Of a stretch of 64,000 bases of DNA, positions 49,794 to 58,480 are shown in pieces. The translations under genes and the position numbers were made by a program. Under the pieces are notes generated by a model. It searched no databases and had not been told where the DNA came from. It saw only the letters and a list, made by a program, of their open reading frames with translations. Every line of letters begins with the position of its first letter. Positions within the stretch are counted from its first letter, which is position 1. This DNA comes from Ketogulonicigenium robustum (GTDB lineage Bacteria; Pseudomonadota; Alphaproteobacteria; Rhodobacterales; Rhodobacteraceae), in NCBI RefSeq assembly GCF_002117445.1, contig NZ_CP019937.1, forward strand, positions 683,501-747,500, given 5' to 3'.

Positions 49794-50756
49794 ATGAAAC
49801 TGCATTTTTCGCTCGCTTTGGGCGCGGTTCTCGTTGCCGGAACGGCAGCGGCTGCCCCGCTTCGGGTGGTCGTAACTTTTCCCGTTTTGGGCGACTTCGT
49901 GCAGCGAGTCGGGGGAGAGGACGTCACAGTGACCTCGCTGGTCGGCGCGGGCGGCGATGCGCATATGTACGAGCCGACGCCTGCTGACGCTGCGCTGTTG
50001 GTTGGGGCCGATCTGATCGTCGTGAACGGTTTGGGGTTCGAGGGATTCATCGACCGCCTCATCACCGCCAGTGATGCTACAGCACCTGTCGTCGTCGCCA
50101 GCACGGGGGTAGCGGTTCTGCAGGGCACCCCGCACGTGCATGGGGACGACCATGGCGATCAAGACGCGCATCATGACCACGATCATAATCACGCGGATGA
50201 TGAGGAAAGCGGCGAAGCCCCCGATCCGCACGCATTTCAAGCTATCCCGAACGCGCTGATCTATATCGATAATATTGCCGAAGCACTCTGCGGACTTGAT
50301 GCTGAAAACTGCGCCGCTTACCAAGCGCGTCAGGCGCAGACGCATGCCGATTGGTCGGCGCTGGATGCTGAATTGCGGGCCGATTTGCAGGCGGTTGCCG
50401 CCGATGGCCGCACGCTGATCGTGCCCCACAACGCCTTTGCCTACCTTGGCGCGGCCTATGGCCTGACCTTCGAAGGGCTGCAGGGCGTGTCGACCGAGAG
50501 CGAACCGTCGGCCGCTAGCCTCGCTGCGGTTTTGCGCGATTTGCGCGACGACGGGGCGGCCGCAGCGTTCCCCGTCAATGGGGCCGACAGCCGCCTGATC
50601 ACCCAGATCGCGTCCGAGCTCTCGATCCCGCTGGGTGCGCCGCTGTTCGCCGAGAACTTCTCGGACGCTAGCGGCCCCGCTGCCGATTACGAGGCGATGC
50701 AGCGCCATAATATCGGCGCGATCGTTGGTGCGCTGGCGAATGATGCCGCAGATTAG
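49794..50756 (+). CDS. znuA: zinc ABC transporter periplasmic binding protein
   Basis: Cluster A-I metal-binding protein, 320 residues. Signal peptide about 1-21 (AAAAP). The likely metal ligands are His57 in GGDAHMYEP, His146 in DPHAFQ and a His near 210 (VPHNAFAYLG). A His/Asp-rich flexible loop at 114-133 (for example DAHHDHDHNH) is typical of zinc-type rather than manganese-type members. Order zur-znuC-znuB-znuA confirms zinc. It sits 31 bases after znuB. Confidence 0.94.
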   Translation: MKLHFSLALGAVLVAGTAAAAPLRVVVTFPVLGDFVQRVGGEDVTVTSLVGAGGDAHMYEPTPADAALLVGADLIVVNGLGFEGFIDRLITASDATAPVVVASTGVAVLQGTPHVHGDDHGDQDAHHDHDHNHADDEESGEAPDPHAFQAIPNALIYIDNIAEALCGLDAENCAAYQARQAQTHADWSALDAELRADLQAVAADGRTLIVPHNAFAYLGAAYGLTFEGLQGVSTESEPSAASLAAVLRDLRDDGAAAAFPVNGADSRLITQIASELSIPLGAPLFAENFSDASGPAADYEAMQRHNIGAIVGALANDAAD

Positions 50757-51384
50757 CATTATCATGCCGGCCTTCAACGAAGGGGCCGGCATTCGCGCCG
50801 CGATCGACGAAGTGCGTAAGGCCCTGTTGAATAAAACCAGTGGGGCTGAATTGATTGTGGTCGATGACGGCTCGACCGACGATACTGCCGCGCTGGTGCG
50901 GGCCGAGGTGATGTCCGACAGTCGCATTCGCCTCATCAGCCAGCACAACCAAGGCCACGGGGCGGCGCTGAACGCAGGCGTTGCGGCATCAAGTGCTGGC
51001 GTGATCATGGTGGTGGATGCCGACCAGCCGATCGCGCTGGGCCAGATGCAGCCGTGGCTGGAGCGGGTCGTCAGCGGGGATGTGGGCGCTGTCATGGCAC
51101 ATCGGCAGCGCCGCAATGATGGTGCGGGGCGGGCCGTGCTATCGTTTGGACTGTCTTGTGCGCTTTTTATGCGCTTTGGCCGGTGGGTCGGGGATGCGAA
51201 TGTGCCGTGCAAAATTCTGCCGCGCGGCGCGTGGGTGCCTAGCGCCGCTGTCCCGTCTGCCATCACCGCGATCAGGTTACAGGCCGTGCGCGTGCCCGTA
51301 AAGATGCGCGATACGGGGGCAGGGGCCAGCGGGCGCGTGCTGTGGCGCACCGCGCTGGGGGCGCTGCGCGCGATTTATTCGTAG
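50743..51384 (+). CDS. family 2 glycosyltransferase
   Basis: A GT-A fold enzyme of about 213 residues, overlapping the end of znuA by 14 bases. SIIMPAFNEGAGIRAAIDEV and ELIVVDDGSTDDTAALV form the nucleotide-sugar site, and VIMVVDADQP carries the DxD metal motif. No membrane segment is clear, which separates it from polyprenyl-phosphate mannosyltransferases of the DPM1 group that it otherwise resembles. ATG at 50740 is an alternative start. The acceptor is unknown and the link to zinc uptake is only positional. Its 3' end overlaps that of the convergent ATPase gene by 10 bases. Confidence 0.82.
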   Translation: MPQISIIMPAFNEGAGIRAAIDEVRKALLNKTSGAELIVVDDGSTDDTAALVRAEVMSDSRIRLISQHNQGHGAALNAGVAASSAGVIMVVDADQPIALGQMQPWLERVVSGDVGAVMAHRQRRNDGAGRAVLSFGLSCALFMRFGRWVGDANVPCKILPRGAWVPSAAVPSAITAIRLQAVRVPVKMRDTGAGASGRVLWRTALGALRAIYS

Positions 51385-52133
51385 AAAAGACAGATCCGGT
51401 TGCCCGCAAATTCGTGGACGGCGATCTCCATATCATAGATCTCGTGCAGCACTTCGGGGCGGATCATTTCGGGCACGGTGCCGCTGCGAACCAAGCGGCC
51501 ATCGCGCATGGCCACGACCGTATCGGCGTACCACGCGGCAAAGTTGATGTCGTGCAGCACCAACACGACGGTCTTGCCCAACTCGCGCGTGGCGCGGCGT
51601 AGCAGTTGCATCATGCTGCGCGCGTGCTTCATATCAAGGTTGTTCAGCGGCTCGTCTAGCAGCACGTAATCGGTGTCTTGGCACAGCACCATCGCCACAA
51701 ACGCGCGCTGGCGCTGCCCGCCCGACAGCTCGTCCAAATAGCGCCCCGCCAGTTCGTCCAACCCCAGATAGCTGATGGCGCGGTCGACATGTTCTTTATC
51801 GTCCAGCGTCGGGCGCCCCTTGGAATAGGGGTAGCGCCCGAACGTCACCAGATCACGCACAGTCAGGCGCGAGGACAGGTGGTTATCCTGCCGCAAAATC
51901 GCCAGATGCCGCGCAAGCGTGTCGGACGGCGTCGTCGTCACATCCATCCCGTCGACGGTTACCGTGCCCTTGTCGGCGGCCAGCAGGCGCGCGGCAATCG
52001 ACAGAAGGGTCGATTTACCCGCCCCGTTCGGGCCGATGATGGCTGTAATCCCCTGCGCGGGGATCGTCAGCGTCACATCATCGACGACAAGCGTATCGCC
52101 ATAAGCTTTGGAAACTTCGGTCGCGACGATCAT
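51375..52133 (-). CDS. ferric-siderophore ABC transporter ATP-binding protein
   Basis: A 252-residue ATPase of the FecE/CeuD/YclP type. Walker A GPNGAGKS is near residue 36, the signature is [15 protein letters not shown], Walker B VLLDEPLNNLD, and the switch His lies in VLHDINFAAWYAD. The KHARSMMQLLR and FGRYPYSKGRPT stretches fit the iron-chelate branch. It overlaps the upstream permease by four bases and is the last gene of the four-gene unit. Confidence 0.92.
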   Translation of the reverse strand: MIVATEVSKAYGDTLVVDDVTLTIPAQGITAIIGPNGAGKSTLLSIAARLLAADKGTVTVDGMDVTTTPSDTLARHLAILRQDNHLSSRLTVRDLVTFGRYPYSKGRPTLDDKEHVDRAISYLGLDELAGRYLDELSGGQRQRAFVAMVLCQDTDYVLLDEPLNNLDMKHARSMMQLLRRATRELGKTVVLVLHDINFAAWYADTVVAMRDGRLVRSGTVPEMIRPEVLHEIYDMEIAVHEFAGNRICLFYE

Positions 52134-53101
52134 CGGGTTTGGCTCCGGCGCATGACAAGGTAGATGAAGGTGATCCCGCCGAGGAATTCGACGATGATGC
52201 TTAGGGCGGTGTTGAACGCGAAGACACGTTCCAGGATCGTCTGGCCACCGACCAGCGTGATGATGCCCAGCAAGATGGCGGTGGGTAGCAGGTAGCGGTG
52301 CTTATCCATGCCCAACAGCCGGTGGGCAAGGCTGGCCACCAGCAGGCCAAAGAATGTCACAGGCCCCACCAGCGCGGTCGAGACCGAGACCATGATCGCG
52401 CAGATTATAAGGGCCTGCATCACCGTTGACCGGTAGTTCAGCCCCAAGCTAACAGCCGTTGCGCGGCCCAGCCCCACAACATCCAGACGGCGCACCAGCA
52501 GCAGGGTCCATAGCATCGCAGCGCCCAAAATAAGGGCGGAAAAGCCCAGCAGCGACCGGTCGATCATATTGAAGCTGCCGAAGAACATGTCTTGCAGCAC
52601 CTGAAATTCATTCGGGTCCAGAATGCGCTGCACGAAGCCCGACAGGCTGCGGAAGAACGTGCCGAAGATAATGCCGACCAGCACCAACAGGTGGATTGAT
52701 CGCTCGTGCCCGACGAACAGCCATCGGAACAGCAGTCCCGAGAAGACCAGCATCGCGAGCACCTCGACCGCGTAAAGCAGGTCTCCGTTCACTTGCGATA
52801 GCCGCACGGTGCCCAATGTGGCGACCAGCAGCGTCTGGATCAGAATGTAAAGCGCGTCGAACCCCATGATCGACGGGGTCAGGATGCGGTTGTTCGTCAC
52901 CGTCTGGAACAGCACCGTCGAAGTGGCGATTGCGGTTGCGACCAGCACAAGGCCAGCCAGCTTTGTCCCGCGCAGTTTCAGCACGAACGCCCACGAGCCC
53001 CGGGCCCCCAGCGTCATGAAGCAGGCGATGGCGATGACCGCGATGATCGCCAGAACGATCAGCACGATGCGCGCGCGGCGGGTGGCGGGATCAAGCGGCA
53101 C
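52130..53101 (-). CDS. ferric-siderophore ABC transporter permease (second)
   Basis: A FecCD-type permease of 323 residues with about nine membrane spans. The segments TNNRILTPSIMGFDALY, GLNYRSTVMQAL (coupling loop) and TALVGPVTFFGLLVASLAH are diagnostic. It is of the CeuC/YclO type that pairs with the next gene. The starts and stops of the two permease genes overlap by 11 bases. Confidence 0.92.
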   Translation of the reverse strand: MPLDPATRRARIVLIVLAIIAVIAIACFMTLGARGSWAFVLKLRGTKLAGLVLVATAIATSTVLFQTVTNNRILTPSIMGFDALYILIQTLLVATLGTVRLSQVNGDLLYAVEVLAMLVFSGLLFRWLFVGHERSIHLLVLVGIIFGTFFRSLSGFVQRILDPNEFQVLQDMFFGSFNMIDRSLLGFSALILGAAMLWTLLLVRRLDVVGLGRATAVSLGLNYRSTVMQALIICAIMVSVSTALVGPVTFFGLLVASLAHRLLGMDKHRYLLPTAILLGIITLVGGQTILERVFAFNTALSIIVEFLGGITFIYLVMRRSQTR

Positions 53102-54050
53102 GTGTCTGTTTCCTCAGCAGCAGATAGAGGAAAATCGCAGCGCCGATGACGCCGACGACCGTTCCGATCGGAATTTCATAAGGATAGCGTACGACGCGGC
53201 CCAAAATATCGCAGGCCATGACAAAGCATGCCCCCAGCACAGCCACCCAAGGCACCGCGCGGCGCATATTGTCGCCAATCATCAGGCTGACGATATTGGG
53301 CACGATCAGCCCCAGAAACGGGATCATCCCGACAGACACCAGAACCGTGGCCGAAATCAGTGATACGATCACCAGCCCCAGTGTCACCACGCGGCGGTAG
53401 TTCAGGCCCAAATTGACGGTGAAGTCGCGGCCCATGCCCGCCACGGTAAAGCGGTCGGCGGCGATCAGTGCGATGACGCCGAAAACCATTCCCAGCCACA
53501 GCAGCTCATATCGGCCGCGCAGCACACCGGAAAAGTCGCCCGTTTGCCACGCCAGCACCGTCGGCATCAGGTTCCAGCGATAGGCGATGAAGGTGGTGAT
53601 CGCCCCGATCACCCCGCTCAGCATGATGCCTACCAGCGGCACCATCAGCACATCGCGCAGCGGCACTTTGCGCAGGATTTGCAGAAACAGCGTGGTGCCC
53701 AGCAACGCTGCCAGCGCGCCCAGCAGCATTTTCACAATCATCGGCGCGCCGGGCACGAAAATCGTCGCCAGCAGCAGTCCAAGCGCGGCGGATTCTACCG
53801 TGCCCACGGTCGATGGTTCGACAAAGCGGTTGCGGATCATCATTTGCATCAGCAGCCCCGAGATCGCCATCGACGACCCCGCAAGGATCAGGGCTAGCGT
53901 GCGCGGGATGCGGCTAACGAACAAAACCTGCATCGCGCGGCCATCCATTCCCCCCTCTAGCAAAGTGCGGAGGTTGACGTGGCTGACGCCGATAAACAAG
54001 CTAGTGCAGGCCAGAACGGCCAGCAAGACCAAAGCAAGGATGAAACGCAT
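53091..54050 (-). CDS. ferric-siderophore ABC transporter permease (first)
   Basis: A FecCD-type permease of 319 residues with nine or ten membrane spans. RIPRTLALILAGSSMAISGLLMQ is the classic N-terminal signature, with GLNYRRVVTLGLV and ISATVLVSVGMIPFLGLIVPNIV further on. Of the CeuB/YclN type. Preceded, between it and the binding-protein gene, by a strong hairpin. Confidence 0.93.
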   Translation of the reverse strand: MRFILALVLLAVLACTSLFIGVSHVNLRTLLEGGMDGRAMQVLFVSRIPRTLALILAGSSMAISGLLMQMMIRNRFVEPSTVGTVESAALGLLLATIFVPGAPMIVKMLLGALAALLGTTLFLQILRKVPLRDVLMVPLVGIMLSGVIGAITTFIAYRWNLMPTVLAWQTGDFSGVLRGRYELLWLGMVFGVIALIAADRFTVAGMGRDFTVNLGLNYRRVVTLGLVIVSLISATVLVSVGMIPFLGLIVPNIVSLMIGDNMRRAVPWVAVLGACFVMACDILGRVVRYPYEIPIGTVVGVIGAAIFLYLLLRKQTRAA

Positions 54051-54064
54051 GAGTATTAAAAGCC

Positions 54065-54090
54065 GCGTGCCGCCCCGAAGGGCGGCACGC
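54065..54090 (-). terminator. hairpin between the binding-protein and permease genes
   Basis: GCGTGCCGCCC and GGGCGGCACGC form an 11-pair perfect stem with a four-base loop, followed on the minus strand by GGCTTTTAAT. Such an intra-operon hairpin can act as a partial terminator or protect the upstream mRNA, giving more binding protein than permease. Confidence 0.65.
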
Positions 54091-54098
54091 TAGCAACC

Positions 54099-55007
54099 TT
54101 ATTGAATACCGGCCATAATTTGGTCGGTCAGCGTGACAAGCGCGTTGTAACCGCCAAAGGTGATATAGGCCGAGTAGGGATCCAGATAGATCACGTGGCC
54201 GTTTTGGGCTGCAGTGGTCTGGTTGAACAGATCATTGTCGAGCAGGGCTGCGGCGGCACCGGTGTTGTCGGCATTGCCAACGCCCGCATCACGGTCGAGG
54301 ACAAAAACGTAATCGGGGTTGCGCTCAAGCACGTATTCGAAGCTGATCGCGTCACCACCATGGAAGCGGTCGTCGATGTTTTCTTCCAGCGGGGTAAAGC
54401 CCAGATCGGTAAAGATCCAGCCCAGACGGCTGACCGGGCCATAGGTGCCCAGATTGCCGGCGTTGGTCACCAGCACAACGGCGGTGCCTTTTCCTTCGGC
54501 GGCGGCCTTCACAGCCTCGCGGCGGGCTTGCAGGTCGGCGACCAATTCGGCGGCGCGGTCTTCAACGCCGAACAGGTTGCCCAGCGTGGTCAGATTCTTT
54601 TCAACGTCGTCGAACAGGTTGCCGTTGTCGAACGACATGTCGATGGTCGGCACAATTTCCGACACGGCGGGGTAGGCGCGCGCCGAACGGCCGCCGACAA
54701 TCATCAGATCAGCTTCGGCGGCGTTGATGGCTTCCAGATCAGGCTCGAACAGGGTGCCGACGTTGATGAATTCATCGGTGTCGAACACGGCTGCGGGGCC
54801 ATGCAGGTTGCCTTTGGGCACGCCAGCGGGCGTCAGCCCCAGCGCGGCGAAGTTGTCCAGTGTATTGATATCCATCACCAGCACCTTTTCGGGCGTGGCG
54901 TCCAGCGTCAGCTCGCCTTGGGCGTGCTGGATGGTGACGGGGTCGGCGAATGCGGGCATGGCCACAAAGGCGAGGCTGGCGGCGGTCAGCGTCGAACGCA
55001 GAAGCAT
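54099..55007 (-). CDS. ferric-siderophore ABC transporter periplasmic binding protein
   Basis: A 302-residue TroA/FatB-type binding protein, CeuE/YclQ-like. The signal peptide is about 1-21 (AMPAFAD). VTIQHAQGELTLDATPEKVLVMD is the typical opening, and ADLMIVGGRSARAYPAVSEIVPTIDM and PDYVFVLDRDAGVG are family hallmarks. No lipobox, so it is free in the periplasm. CeuE-type proteins bind ferric catecholates such as linear enterobactin parts; the ligand here is unknown. First gene of the importer; diverges from bfd. Confidence 0.92.
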   Translation of the reverse strand: MLLRSTLTAASLAFVAMPAFADPVTIQHAQGELTLDATPEKVLVMDINTLDNFAALGLTPAGVPKGNLHGPAAVFDTDEFINVGTLFEPDLEAINAAEADLMIVGGRSARAYPAVSEIVPTIDMSFDNGNLFDDVEKNLTTLGNLFGVEDRAAELVADLQARREAVKAAAEGKGTAVVLVTNAGNLGTYGPVSRLGWIFTDLGFTPLEENIDDRFHGGDAISFEYVLERNPDYVFVLDRDAGVGNADNTGAAAALLDNDLFNQTTAAQNGHVIYLDPYSAYITFGGYNALVTLTDQIMAGIQ

Positions 55008-55126
55008 GGCAGGTTCCTTCCGTAGTCGGTGTGCCAGTTGGTCGCCGCGACGAGGGCGGCTTTACAAGGGCGGCTTCAAGTCTCGGCAAAGACGTAGATG
55101 TTTGATCGGCTGCGGTCAAAGGGAAA

Positions 55127-55171
55127 TTGTCAGGAAATCGTGACAGGCGATAGTTTTTGTCAGGATTGACA
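55127..55171. promoter_or_regulatory. repeated TTGTCAGGA dyads between siderophore genes and bfd
   Basis: TTGTCAGGA occurs at 55127-55135 and 55157-55165, 30 bases apart, or about three helical turns. Each begins an inverted repeat: TGTCA-N8-TGACA (55128-55145) and TGTCA-N4-TGACA (55158-55171). The 230-base gap divides divergent iron genes, so this may be a shared operator; no known Irr, RirA or Fur box fits well. Confidence 0.45.
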
Positions 55172-55237
55172 GCAGAGCCCCAAGCCGTCATCCAGTACGG
55201 GCTGCCGCAACGTCGCGGCGACCAACGCGGGCAACCC

Positions 55238-55513
55238 ATGATCGTCTGTTCTTGTTTGGGAATCACCGATAAAGACATCCACGCCGCAGTCGATTGGATG
55301 CGCGCGTCCGACGCCTTTACGCTGATTACGCCCGGAAAAGTCTATCGCGCCTTGGGAAAATCTGCCGATTGTGGCAGTTGCCTGCCACTTTTCCTTTCAA
55401 CCATGCGCCAGAACGCTAATCTTCAAGTACCAATGCAACTGCGCGGCTTGCGCCGCGTCCAGACACAGGACTTGGAAGATGAAGGGCGACGCGAAAGTTA
55501 TCGAATACCTTAA
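55238..55513 (+). CDS. bfd: bacterioferritin-associated ferredoxin
   Basis: A [2Fe-2S] protein that docks on bacterioferritin and reduces its core iron for release. The 91-residue product has the ligands in order C-x-C (Cys4, Cys6) and C-x-x-C (Cys45, Cys48), exactly the Bfd pattern, in [14 protein letters not shown] and SADCGSCLP. The tail after residue 65 is longer than in E. coli Bfd (64 residues) and overlaps the start of bfr by 35 bases, so the last 20-odd residues may be the price of that overlap. Confidence 0.88.
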   Translation: MIVCSCLGITDKDIHAAVDWMRASDAFTLITPGKVYRALGKSADCGSCLPLFLSTMRQNANLQVPMQLRGLRRVQTQDLEDEGRRESYRIP

Positions 55514-55964
55514 CCGCGGCATTCGCAGCGAATTGACAGCCGTGAACCAGTATTGGCTACACTACCGCCTGCAGGAAGACTGGGGCCTTGGTGCCATGGC
55601 CGCCAAATCCCGCGCAGAAAGCATCGAGGAGATGCAGCACGCAGATAAGCTGATCCAGCGTGTGATCTTTCTGGAAGGCCACCCCAATCTGCAAAAGCTT
55701 GACCCGCTGCGTATTGGCCAGACCCCACGCGAATCCGTCGAATGCGATCTGGCGGCCGAGGTCGAGGCCCGTGCCCTTTACAAAGAAGCCCGCGAATACT
55801 GCGCCGAGGTCGGTGACCATGTATCCAAACAGCTGTTTGACGAGCTGCTAGCCGACGAGGAGGGGCATATCGACTTCCTTGAAACGCAGCTGGATCTGCT
55901 GGACCGCTTGGGCGATCAAAACTACGCGTTGCTGAACGCATCGAAGTCGAACGAGGCTGAATAG
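55479..55964 (+). CDS. bfr: bacterioferritin
   Basis: Forms the 24-subunit haem-containing iron store. The 161-residue protein has every ferroxidase ligand at its usual number: Glu18, Glu51, His54, Glu94, Glu127, His130, and Met52, which binds haem between subunit pairs. It follows bfd with a 35-base overlap; GGAAG is just before the ATG. Together with the divergent siderophore importer it makes an iron uptake and storage locus. Confidence 0.95.
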   Translation: MKGDAKVIEYLNRGIRSELTAVNQYWLHYRLQEDWGLGAMAAKSRAESIEEMQHADKLIQRVIFLEGHPNLQKLDPLRIGQTPRESVECDLAAEVEARALYKEAREYCAEVGDHVSKQLFDELLADEEGHIDFLETQLDLLDRLGDQNYALLNASKSNEAE

Positions 55965-55974
55965 GCGCGATAGG

Positions 55975-55998
55975 CGCGCGGGGGTTTAGCCCCGCGCG
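55975..55998. terminator. hairpin between bfr and the sugar permease gene
   Basis: CGCGCGGGG pairs with CCCCGCGCG around a short loop in the space between convergent genes, overlapping the end of the permease gene. No T-run; a possible terminator. Confidence 0.4.
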
Positions 55999-56957
55999 GC
56001 CCTGCGGCGGCTGATGGCCGACAGGCTGACCGCCAGCAAGATAATGACGCCGACCATGACTTTCGACACATAGCTATCGACGCGCATTTGCGTCAGGCCG
56101 TTTTCCATCACCGCCAATGTCAGCACGCCAGCGATCGTGGCCAGAACGCGCGGCTGACCGTTTTGTGTCAGCGTCATTCCCAAAAATACGGCTGCAATCG
56201 CATTCAGCATCAGCCCGTCGCCCTGCACGGGGTTGGCCGATGCCAGGCGGCTGGCATACATCAGCCCCGCCGCCGCCGCGCCAACGCCAGTAAACGCAAA
56301 AGCGCTGGCCCGCAGCCATGCCACCCGTACACCCGCCAAGCGCGCAGCCGTCGCATTGCCGCCGATGGCATAAAGGCGGCGGCCATAGCTGGTTTGTTCC
56401 AGAACCAGCCACAGCGCGACGGCCACCAGCAACGCTACAACAGTCAGCGCAGGCAGGCGCGTTACGCGGCCCGCGTCTTCCCATAGCGGGATGCCGCCGC
56501 GTGCGAATTCGGCGAAGGCCGTCGGGATTGCGGCCCCGAAAATCGTCTTGCCGCCCGAGACCAGCATGGCGAGGCCAGAAAAGATGGTCATGGTCGCCAG
56601 CGTTGCGATGAACGGCAAAATGCCGACCCCCGCAATCAGCACGCCGTTCAGCAAGCCGCCCAGCAAGCCAATCGCCAGCGCCGCCGCGATGGTCGGCCCG
56701 ATATCCCAGCCTTGGGTGAACAAAACTCCCGCCACCACACCCGCAAGCGATGCCATCGCCCCGACCGACAGGTCGAAGTCGTTCATCGCCATCACCACCG
56801 TCATCGCCACAGCGACAACCAGCAACATGCTGACTTGTTGGCTGATATTCAGCCAGTTGCGCGCGGTCATGAACGTGTCGGGCAGGTTGATCCAGAAGAA
56901 CACGACAATGGCAGCCATACCGATCAGGCTGGCGAAACGGCGCAGATATGATGTCAT
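55986..56957 (-). CDS. sugar ABC transporter permease, RbsC type
   Basis: A 323-residue BPD_transp_2 permease with about nine or ten membrane spans. The signature AMNDFDLSVGAMASLAG is the well-known RbsC/AraH motif, and YAIGGNATAARLAGV is the coupling region. The start at 56957 overlaps the ATPase stop by four bases (ATGA). A longer upstream frame is antisense to the ATPase gene and is not used. Sugar not known. Confidence 0.93.
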   Translation of the reverse strand: MTSYLRRFASLIGMAAIVVFFWINLPDTFMTARNWLNISQQVSMLLVVAVAMTVVMAMNDFDLSVGAMASLAGVVAGVLFTQGWDIGPTIAAALAIGLLGGLLNGVLIAGVGILPFIATLATMTIFSGLAMLVSGGKTIFGAAIPTAFAEFARGGIPLWEDAGRVTRLPALTVVALLVAVALWLVLEQTSYGRRLYAIGGNATAARLAGVRVAWLRASAFAFTGVGAAAAGLMYASRLASANPVQGDGLMLNAIAAVFLGMTLTQNGQPRVLATIAGVLTLAVMENGLTQMRVDSYVSKVMVGVIILLAVSLSAISRRRAARG

Positions 56958-58465
56958 GCGGCCTCTCCTTTGCTGGCGTAGCACCGGGTCAGCAACAGAC
57001 CTTCGGTCAGCTTTTCGTTGGGAATGATCTCGCGAATCTCGCCGCCGACCAGCACTGCGATGCGGTCGGCTAGTCCGATCAGCTCCGGCAGGTCGGACGA
57101 GGCGACGATGACGCTGACGCCGCTGTCGGCCAGCTGGCGGATGATTTGGTAAATATCGAACTTCGCCGCCACATCGACGCCGCGCGTCGGCTCGTTCAGC
57201 AGCAGCAGGCGCGGATTCCCGGCCAAGGCACGGGCAAACAGCACCTTTTGCTGGTTCCCGCCCGAGAGGGACAGCACCGGATGCTGGATCGAGGCAGCTT
57301 TGAGGCGCACGGCTTGGCCCTGCGCGCTGGCTAAAGCGCGCTCGGCCCATTGGTTGCGCAGCCCCGCGCGGGACAGGGACGCCAGATGGGGCAGGACGAT
57401 ATTGTCGGTAATGCTTTGGTCCAGCATCAACCCTTCGGCGCGCCGTTCGGGGGGGACATGGGCGATGCCGTGCGCCCATGCTGCGGTTGGCCCGTGTGCA
57501 ATCGGCGTGCCGTCCAGCGTGGCTTGCCCACTGCGCAGGGGAATCGCGCCAGCCAGGGCCGACAGGATAGAACTGCGCCCAGCGCCCGCCAGCCCGGCCA
57601 GCGCCAATATCTCGCCCTTACCGACGGTGAAACTGGCGTCTTTCACGCGGCCTGCGGTCAAGCCCTTAACGACCAAGCGCGGCGCAAATTCGGCCGTGGC
57701 GGGGCGCGGGGGGTAAAGGTCGATCATCGCGCGGCCGGTCATGGCGGTGATGATGCGCGACTGGTCGGTTTCGGCGCGCGCACGGGTTTCAACCAGCTGG
57801 CCGTCGCGCAGCACGGTGATCCGGTCGGATAGCGCCATGACCTCGCCCATACGGTGCGAGACATAGAGGATGCCGGCCCCTCGCGCGACCAACTGGCGGA
57901 TGACGATAAACAGGCGCGCGGCCTCGTCACCGGTCAGGGCGGCGGTGGGCTCGTCCATCACATAAAGCCATGGCGCGTCGCCGTCGCCGATTAGCGTTGC
58001 CGCGATGCGCACCAGCATCTGATCGCCCGGGCCCAGCTGGGCCATGGGCTGGCGGGGCGAAATGTGATCCAGCCCCAGCCGCGCCAGCGCCGCGCCCGCT
58101 GCAGCGTGCAGCGCGCGCCAGTCTACCAGACCAAAGCGGCGCGGGTAGGGGTGCGCAAGGTGCATGTTTTCCGCGACGGACAGGGTCGGGACGACCTGCA
58201 GTTCCTGATGGATAAAGCGGATGCGGCGAACGGCTGCATCGGGGCGAATGGGGGTGCCATCCAGCGCGAAAGTGCCGCTATCGGGGCGCTCCAGCGCGGC
58301 CAGCACGCGGATCAGCGTGGATTTTCCCGCGCCGTTTTCACCCATCAAGGCATGAATTTCGCCTGATTGCAGGGTGAGGTCGACGCCTTGCAGCGCCTGT
58401 ACCGCGCCATAGCGGCGGCTGATGTCGGAAAGGATCAGGGTCGTCATGGGAAAAGGGGCGGTCAT
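56954..58465 (-). CDS. sugar ABC transporter ATPase, RbsA type
   Basis: A 503-residue double ATPase. The first domain has Walker A GENGAGKS (about 42) and a degenerate signature (QLGPGDQMLVRIAA) with DEPTAALT; the second has an A-like loop GLAGAGRSSIL, the signature LSGGNQQKVLFARAL and NEPTRGVD. The unequal domains are normal for RbsA/MglA/XylG. An ATG at 58447 is an alternative start. It lies 15 bases downstream of the binding-protein gene. Confidence 0.93.
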   Translation of the reverse strand: MTAPFPMTTLILSDISRRYGAVQALQGVDLTLQSGEIHALMGENGAGKSTLIRVLAALERPDSGTFALDGTPIRPDAAVRRIRFIHQELQVVPTLSVAENMHLAHPYPRRFGLVDWRALHAAAGAALARLGLDHISPRQPMAQLGPGDQMLVRIAATLIGDGDAPWLYVMDEPTAALTGDEAARLFIVIRQLVARGAGILYVSHRMGEVMALSDRITVLRDGQLVETRARAETDQSRIITAMTGRAMIDLYPPRPATAEFAPRLVVKGLTAGRVKDASFTVGKGEILALAGLAGAGRSSILSALAGAIPLRSGQATLDGTPIAHGPTAAWAHGIAHVPPERRAEGLMLDQSITDNIVLPHLASLSRAGLRNQWAERALASAQGQAVRLKAASIQHPVLSLSGGNQQKVLFARALAGNPRLLLLNEPTRGVDVAAKFDIYQIIRQLADSGVSVIVASSDLPELIGLADRIAVLVGGEIREIIPNEKLTEGLLLTRCYASKGEAA

Positions 58466-58480
58466 CCCGCCCCGCCTTTG

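Noticed and set aside
55986-57479. N-terminal extension of the sugar permease to 57479
   Set aside because: The extension lies within the ATPase gene in another frame and is not permease-like; start at 56957 fits the family and overlaps by ATGA.
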